DNA of 64,000 nucleotides from Alectoria sarmentosa (Eukaryota > Ascomycota > Lecanoromycetes > Lecanorales > Parmeliaceae), in NCBI GenBank assembly GCA_009733775.1, contig WOGZ01000071.1, positions 62,001 to 126,000 of the forward strand, written 5' to 3'. Every line of letters starts with the position of its first letter. The stretch's first letter is position 1. Position numbers and translations under genes: made by a program. The notes beneath the pieces are model-generated. The model was not told the origin of the DNA, ran no database searches, and was given only the letters and a program-made list of their open reading frames with translations. Shown here piece after piece: positions 58,669 through 64,000 of the stretch.

Positions 58669-59436
58669 TTATCGTCTCGTTCAAATACAACTAATCGATC
58701 TCTCTCGCGAGCGTTTCAATTAAATAATTCTATAAAAATTGTAAAAAATGTAAACGAATTACGAAAAACATATTTTATTTGATATATTCAAAAAAATTTC
58801 AGCGAAAAAACGACATTCAAAAACGGTTTAAATAAAATCGAGACGAAATTATACACATTTAAACAATTGCGTCGAATGTTATCGATTAATTAAAAAGAGA
58901 TAAAAGTTTCAAAAAAAAAATGCAAAATTGAAAGAGAAAATAAAAAATTTCGTGAAATAATTACGACTTCGTATTGTTATCATCTTTAAAATTTATCATC
59001 GATCACGTATTTTTTTAAATGCCCTCATTAATGTTGTTTTATTAAACGATAAAAATATAAATGAAAATAACGACGATGAGAAAGATGAGAAGGAGAAATA
59101 AAATAAAATAATCGAATATCGAAATTTGAAAATTAAGGTTCGATGATCGATAATTAACGTTGATTTCGCAAAAGTTATGCGGATATCAAATATTTAACAT
59201 ATTTTTTATTAATCATATAAAATCGAATTGAATAATTTGAATAATACGAAATTATAAATTCGATGTAAATTATAATATAATAAAAAAATTGTGAGAATCG
59301 ATTATGATTTAATGTAACAACGTTAATAAAAAGAATTTCTTTTTCGAATTACGCTAAAATGAGGCTCAAAACTTTATTTAATATTTTTCGATATTCGAAT
59401 AATAACTTTTATCTTCTTTATACAATTCTTTTTCAT
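58669..59436 (+). repeat. 768-bp direct repeat, copy 2
   Basis: It is the partner of 57898-58665. The short frame at 58588-58782 spans the junction and is not a gene. Immediately after it the sequence becomes unique AT-rich DNA again. Confidence 0.9.
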
Positions 59437-60515
59437 TTTTCTCATAATTATTTATATATATATTGACGTGTGCGAAGTGAGCTTTAGCATAAATTTTTTG
59501 ATTACATATTTATATAATTAGCTTCAAATATCGTCTAAATAACATATATTTCGCCTTTTTAAAATATCTCTTTAATCAAGCCTTTAAAATCGAAAAGAAT
59601 TTCTCGATGAAATTAAAATTAAATGAATACGAGGGCAAATACAATAATACGACGTTTTATATTTCACACAATCGTTTAACCTCAGCATCATAATATGTGA
59701 AACAATTATTCATAATAATAATCGACTTCAGATCAGAAAATGAGTTATAATAAGAAAAAACTTCGTTTTTAAAAAATCATTCGAATCGCATATTATCAAT
59801 ACTACCCTGATGAATATAATAACAAAGAATTTCGTTTAAATAATATGTCAATAAAACGTTATGACGTTTAAATCATTTTATAAAAATCTGAATCGCAAAT
59901 CGAATTTCGAAGGCTGAATAATCTCGTTTTTTTCACATTGTATGTTCATTAATGACACTTTCGTTTAAAAAGATAAGTATATCATATGTGAACTTGTTGA
60001 TTTTCATGAAATACGTATCATAATAAATTTGTGAGCGCTTCGAGATCTCACGATAAAAGCTTTTTCTATTAATTTTTATAACGCGTAAGATCTTTGATAT
60101 CGTGAATTAAACGACGATAAAATCGCATATATCGAATAGTGCATATTGCATTTCATTTTGATATATTCACGACTTACTTTTAATAAACGCTTTTAATGCG
60201 ATTTTAATTTTTAAAAATATAATAAACGATTTCCTTTTCTTAATCAAAGAAGGAGCGATATATATATTAAAGACGAGAAAATTATCGATGATACGATATA
60301 TAATACTTTTGCTTACATCTTCGATGATAACAATGATAACGATAAAGAGCCCATCGTGAATGTGTTATTAAATGCGATTTTTATGAGCATCGGACAGTGA
60401 AAGAAACGACATTTTGAGATTTTTTATATATCAGACGATCAGCAATAAGCTCAAAAACATAACATTAAAAAATCTTATACAAACGCGCAATTGCAACCTC
60501 AATTTGACAGTTTGA

Positions 60516-60630
60516 AAAGGTTGTGGGAGCGACAATATGGTAGGCATTCATACAGTACGATTTTGAGTGGGGGGGGTGCTAGCCCGACTGCTAATTTTCT
60601 AGTTTCCCAATGATTAAGAATATAGGGGTA
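60516..60630 (-). repeat. right terminal inverted repeat of the second element
   Basis: It is the inverted partner of 56413-56527. The outer end reads GGGGTA and is followed directly by TCGATAACAT unique sequence, with the F-box gene starting 137 bp further on. Confidence 0.9.
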
Positions 60631-60766
60631 TCGATAACATATCTGGGTGATTTTTGCCTTCAAATATAATTGTTTTTGTTGCCCGCAATAACAATGCGAC
60701 ACTATGTGACAAATACCTATCTCGGTGTGCCACCCGAATAACTGCATACACCACCTGAAATCTGAT

Positions 60767-62136
60767 ATGAACGTCCAGATTCCTCAAGAGCTGCTCCAGC
60801 AAATCTTCTCTCACCTCAGGGGAGACCAGAAAGCACTCAACGCCTGCTCCTTAACCTCACAATCATGGTACTCGGCCTCAATAGCCTACCTCTACGAGGA
60901 CCCCATAATCAGCGGCAAGGGTTATAGCTCCTTTGTCCGAGCTATTTGCCCCTCAGTCAACGCTCATGTCCGGCGCAATGGGCTGGCAGATTTGGTGAGG
61001 AGATTGGATATGAGCAATTTGGTGCACAATGGAAGCAAAAGTCTGACAGCTAGGCTACTGGGGAGGGTTAAGACGAAGTTGGAGGAGTTTGTGGCGCCGC
61101 AAGCATCATTTGCGTATGTAATTGAATTCATCTGACGCGTTAAAGTGGCCCACATCCGTAAAGCCTGCCTATTGCGCGAAGTCCGTTTGCTGACTTTCTC
61201 GAGGGTCAATTGCCTCGCAGCTCTCTCGAAATGCTCGAACCTTCGCCACCTAGACCTCTCCTTCGTTTCTGAGTCCATATCAATGACCGATCTCTTACGC
61301 TCGACCAGCCTGCTTTCGAAGCTGGAAAGCCTACACCTGCGTACGTATTTTAGGAGACCAAACTTCCTCTTCTAGACCGGACTCTGGGTCTTGGGACTCG
61401 TCTCTGGAACATCAATTCTGCAAAGACTATTTCAAGCTCGAGAGCCACTTTCGAAATGACCATGCTGATTCCGAAGTCTTGAACAGCTCGATCATCCGCC
61501 CATGACGCAAGTAAGGATATCATGATATGCAGCTGGCCAGCTTCACTCCGCGAGCTTCACATATCTGGAGGCATTCATGATGAAGCACTGGTATCCTTGG
61601 GCACCTTACCCCCGTCCGTCTCCATCCTCAGCATTGGGAATTGTCCCCATCTATCAATGGTCTCCATCGGCACCATATTGAAAACCAAAGGTTCACAACT
61701 ACATCATCTCGAGGTTGTCGCTCCCATACCAGCGTTAGCCCGAGACCACAAGCCGCTTAGTGGCTACATGGAGCATGTTCCCAACCTTCTCTCGCTCAAA
61801 ATCTCGCTCGACTTCATCAGCCGCTCGTTCATGCTTTTAGAAAACGACAAAGCAGACCAATACCCTCTGAGACAACTCGATCTTGATTGCTTCGACCCTG
61901 CGGATTGTGATGCTTTCAGTGCTTACGACCTCTGGGCCGCCATTGCCTATGACAATGGATTCGGCAGGGTCAGGAAGGTCCGCGTTCATCGAAGGCTCGG
62001 ATGGGCAGCTTCGGAAGAGGGCAAGGAACAGGTGAAGGATTTGGATGAACTGCTCAAAGCTCTTGCAAGGGAAGATGGTGCCAGCGCAGAGATCAAAGAA
62101 GCGGATGCTGGCGTCGTGCTGTTTGGCAAACGATGA
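60767..62136 (+). CDS. F-box protein with leucine-rich repeats, intact
   Basis: Three exons: 60767-61113, 61204-61340 and 61487-62136, giving 377 aa. Introns are 90 bp (GTATGT donor, GCTGAC branch) and 146 bp (GTACGT donor). These joins remove apparent in-frame stops and give continuous ASFAVNCLAALSKCSNLRHL and LHLPRSSAHDASKD, followed by SWPASLRELHISGG. The F-box spans residues about 4-45 (IPQELLQQIFSHL, then LNACSLTSQSWYSAS and AYLYEDP). Leucine-rich repeats follow. It should act as a substrate adaptor of an SCF ubiquitin ligase; the target is unknown. It sits 137 bp from the RIP-altered element yet keeps a complete frame, in contrast to the F-box gene at 12.3 kb, which belongs to a different subfamily by sequence. 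Confidence 0.85.
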
Positions 62137-63746
62137 CGCATGGGGAAAATGGCGGGCTTACCAAATGCTACGGCTCTACAACATGCAAATATGCAATGAG
62201 ATGGACGATTTCATCTTCTTGAAACAGCGTCTTGCACGAAGATACCCCCATCATCGTCAGCCATTGATTATGACTCTGTGAGCCTGCTAGTGTTTGGGCA
62301 CGAATCACTCCGTAGCTTGGCATCTTGGCATAATAGAATCTCAGAGGAATGAAGTACGCCTTTCAGCCAGCACACCGATCCGATCACGGAGCCTTGTTGT
62401 GCCATTGCTCTTCAACCTCGCAGGCTTTGTTCCTACATGATCAGTGCTTTGTCCCCAAGCTCCGCCTTCCTGCGTGTTTACGGATCCGATTACGGATCTT
62501 GTTGAGCTATAGACGATTCCCCCAATCTCAGCTACCAGGCTACCGTTGGGGTCACATTCTCATTGCGGGGCCTAAAAACATTTCTTGTAAGAGGCTGAGG
62601 CTGAGGCAGCTCAACGGATGAGGGAGATTGTACGTGTCAATGCCTAGCGACTTCATAAGCGAGGCCTGGGAAGATCCCCTAGAGGCACTGCTGCATGCAA
62701 ATTGTTGATGTGCCTCTATGTGATTCGGCACGGACCATCCCCTCACGCGTCAGGACTGCGTATGAAAGAACTAAATCTTGCAGTATATGCATGGTTGGTC
62801 GTGCTCTTTCTTTGGGGGCAGTGCTTCAGGGATACGTGTTTGCAGCCTGTGCTCTGAAGCACAATACGTCGCAATCAGCCGTGGTAAAGCCTTGACCATC
62901 TAGACAGCTGAGCCTGCTGGCAAACAATGGTATTGGCCATTGATGGAAGAATGAGGGACTATTTTTGCACTTTTTAGTTAGGTATCATTATTATTCAGGC
63001 TGCGATTCTTTCACGACTGGGTAGTCAGGTACTTTTGGGCGAGGGTTTTCTCCCCTCAGTGATTCCGCATGCGGCGTTAGCGTGGTTAGCGTGGTCTTTC
63101 GTTCCGGCTTAGAAGCCCTGAACCCTTCGATGCTGCAGACTACCATCACTCTACACACATCCCACTTTCTCCATTGCATTTGCATATCCCCCTGCTCTTG
63201 GAACATAGACTCCTGTTGAATACAGGAGCTTGTTCCTCGAGTCTTCATCTCCTTCACCTTCAACTCCTGCAGCCAAGGACAAAACGCGTGTGGCCTAGAC
63301 CCGATCGGCAAAGCACAACGAGGCTGCCTTTGATCGTTTGACCTTCAACTCCTCCCTGTCACATCAACCCTGAAGGTGCGTGATCCACCCATCAATCCAT
63401 TTCCCCTGCATCACAAACAATCAGATCACTTTGGCATTATTCTCAACACTACTTTCCGCCTGTTCTGATCACGACGATACTCATCACTCCATCCTCCTTG
63501 GAATTTCCATCCTCTCACCGCCGTGCTGACGGCATCAGAGCCTCAACACCATCGCTAACGAATCTTACTCTTCCAGGCCAAGTTCCAGCTTTACCTCCTA
63601 CACCTTACCTCTCTCTTCACATACGATCATCCATTAGCTTCAAGACACGGCCTTCCATAACGCTTCGTCACCTGGACATCTGGCCTTTCACCTCGTCGAC
63701 TCTGACCCCATCAAACCCAGTGACTGTACGAGTCACGAAACGTTAA
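62137..63746. other. intergenic, no gene recognised
   Basis: Frames such as 62991-63311 (-) and 63498-63746 (+) have no recognisable motif. From about 63340 the + strand is CT-rich, resembling a promoter/5'UTR for a gene starting near 63748. Confidence 0.45.
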
Positions 63747-63747
63747 G

Positions 63748-64000
63748 ATGACTACAATGGTGTGTGGATTTCTTCTATTATTGAGGGTACCGCATGGCTG
63801 CGGCTACCCAGAATGGGCTTTCTCGTCGCTCTCTGCAGATAGTCGAAATAGATGGTCTACAATGTCGCTGGCTCTGGACTTGCAACTCTACCCAAACAAA
63901 TCTTTCAGGCCCTTGCCCCACAAAAGGCAAACATAACACCTCACAGATTTCTATATTGCGTTCTAAGCTTCCAAAGTTGAGATTGTTACTAACTTCTGCA
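63748..64000 (+). CDS. possible 5' end of an unrecognised gene running off the window
   Basis: An ATG at 63748 follows a long CT-rich leader. If a GT at 63760 is spliced to the CCCAG ending near 63811, the frame NGLSRRSLQIVEIDGL stays open to the end of the window. The unspliced alternative is a 62-codon frame with a hydrophobic start (ending at 63936). Neither has a recognisable domain. Confidence 0.25.

Larger units (their letters stand above)
56413..60630. mobile_element. AT-rich transposon relic with 115-bp terminal inverted repeats
   Basis: The ends 56413-56527 and 60516-60630 are inverted copies with about seven differences, all transitions. Both start with TACCC(C/T)TATATTC, so a TA dinucleotide flanks each end, suggesting a Tc1/mariner/pogo-like element. 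The interior is nearly all A/T with no intact transposase, consistent with heavy RIP, while the ends keep normal GC. A lysine-rich open frame (57061-57363) is followed by a degraded CYKPGYQERTHYC word that faintly recalls a zinc knuckle. An internal 768-bp tandem duplication occupies 57898-59436. The end structure is seen directly; the class assignment is inference. Confidence 0.8.

Noticed and set aside
61114..61203. In-frame TGA within the right-hand F-box gene, at first similar to the RIP-type stops elsewhere
   Set aside because: A 90-bp intron with GTATGT donor and GCTGAC branch site removes it and restores ASFAVNCLAAL in phase, so the gene is intact.
61341..61486. Apparent frameshift and stops between LESLHL and SWPASLREL in the same F-box gene
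   Set aside because: A 146-bp intron (GTACGT ... GAACAG) joins the parts in phase as LHLPRSSAHDASKD.
1..64000. CRISPR arrays, rRNA genes, prophage or bacterial operons
   Set aside because: No spaced direct repeats of that type; spliced genes and RIP-like DNA indicate a fungal nuclear sequence.

Overview
The window looks like nuclear DNA of a filamentous ascomycete (Pezizomycotina). Genes are split by short introns (about 46-214 bp) with GT-AG ends and CTAAC/CTGAC-like branch sites. Coding islands are GC-balanced and punctuated by extremely AT-rich blocks of the kind left by repeat-induced point mutation (RIP). The protein families present (F-box proteins, fungal rhodopsin-domain membrane protein, S10 carboxypeptidase, Gfo/Idh/MocA oxidoreductase, PAN+DUF4185 secreted protein, PA-TM-RING ligase) fit this. 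I cannot name the species.

Layout: (1) 35-5668 is an AT-rich block bounded by a 37-bp inverted repeat and holding degenerate tandem repeats, with no credible gene. (2) 5.7-56.3 kb is a gene island. In order it holds a beta-lactamase-like serine hydrolase with an in-frame stop (+), a protein with an I-PpoI-like His-Me-finger/zinc-loop domain (+), an F-box protein with an in-frame stop (+), a C2H2 zinc-finger protein (+), a rhodopsin-domain 7TM protein (-), a Gfo/Idh/MocA oxidoreductase (-), a divergent NF-YB-like histone-fold protein (+), a frameshifted FAD monooxygenase (-), an S10 carboxypeptidase (+), a PAN+DUF4185 secreted protein (-), an RRT8/EI24-like membrane protein (-), a PA-TM-RING E3 ligase (-), an aquaporin with two in-frame stops (+), a Gly/Ser-rich repeat protein (+), a large disordered protein (+) and a CECR5-type HAD phosphatase (-). 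(3) 56413-60630 is a second AT-rich element with 115-bp terminal inverted repeats and an internal 768-bp near-perfect tandem duplication. (4) 60.7-64 kb holds an intact F-box gene and perhaps the start of another gene at the right edge.

The genes do not form an obvious pathway or biosynthetic cluster; they look like an ordinary mixed neighbourhood between two RIP-altered transposon relics. The most unusual signal runs across genes. Three otherwise well-preserved genes (hydrolase, first F-box gene, aquaporin) are each interrupted only by stop codons explainable as CpA->TpA / TpG->TpA changes. The aquaporin carries two such stops at both tryptophans of a conserved motif, plus a third change of the same type. 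This suggests light RIP acting inside the gene island. The monooxygenase is broken differently, by two single-base indels.

Intergenic stretches at 19.4-20.7, 27.0-27.4 and 31.7-34.2 kb are dense in microsatellites and minisatellites, including telomere-like G-rich repeats. All exon joins were placed by eye from splice signals and reading phase and have no transcript support.
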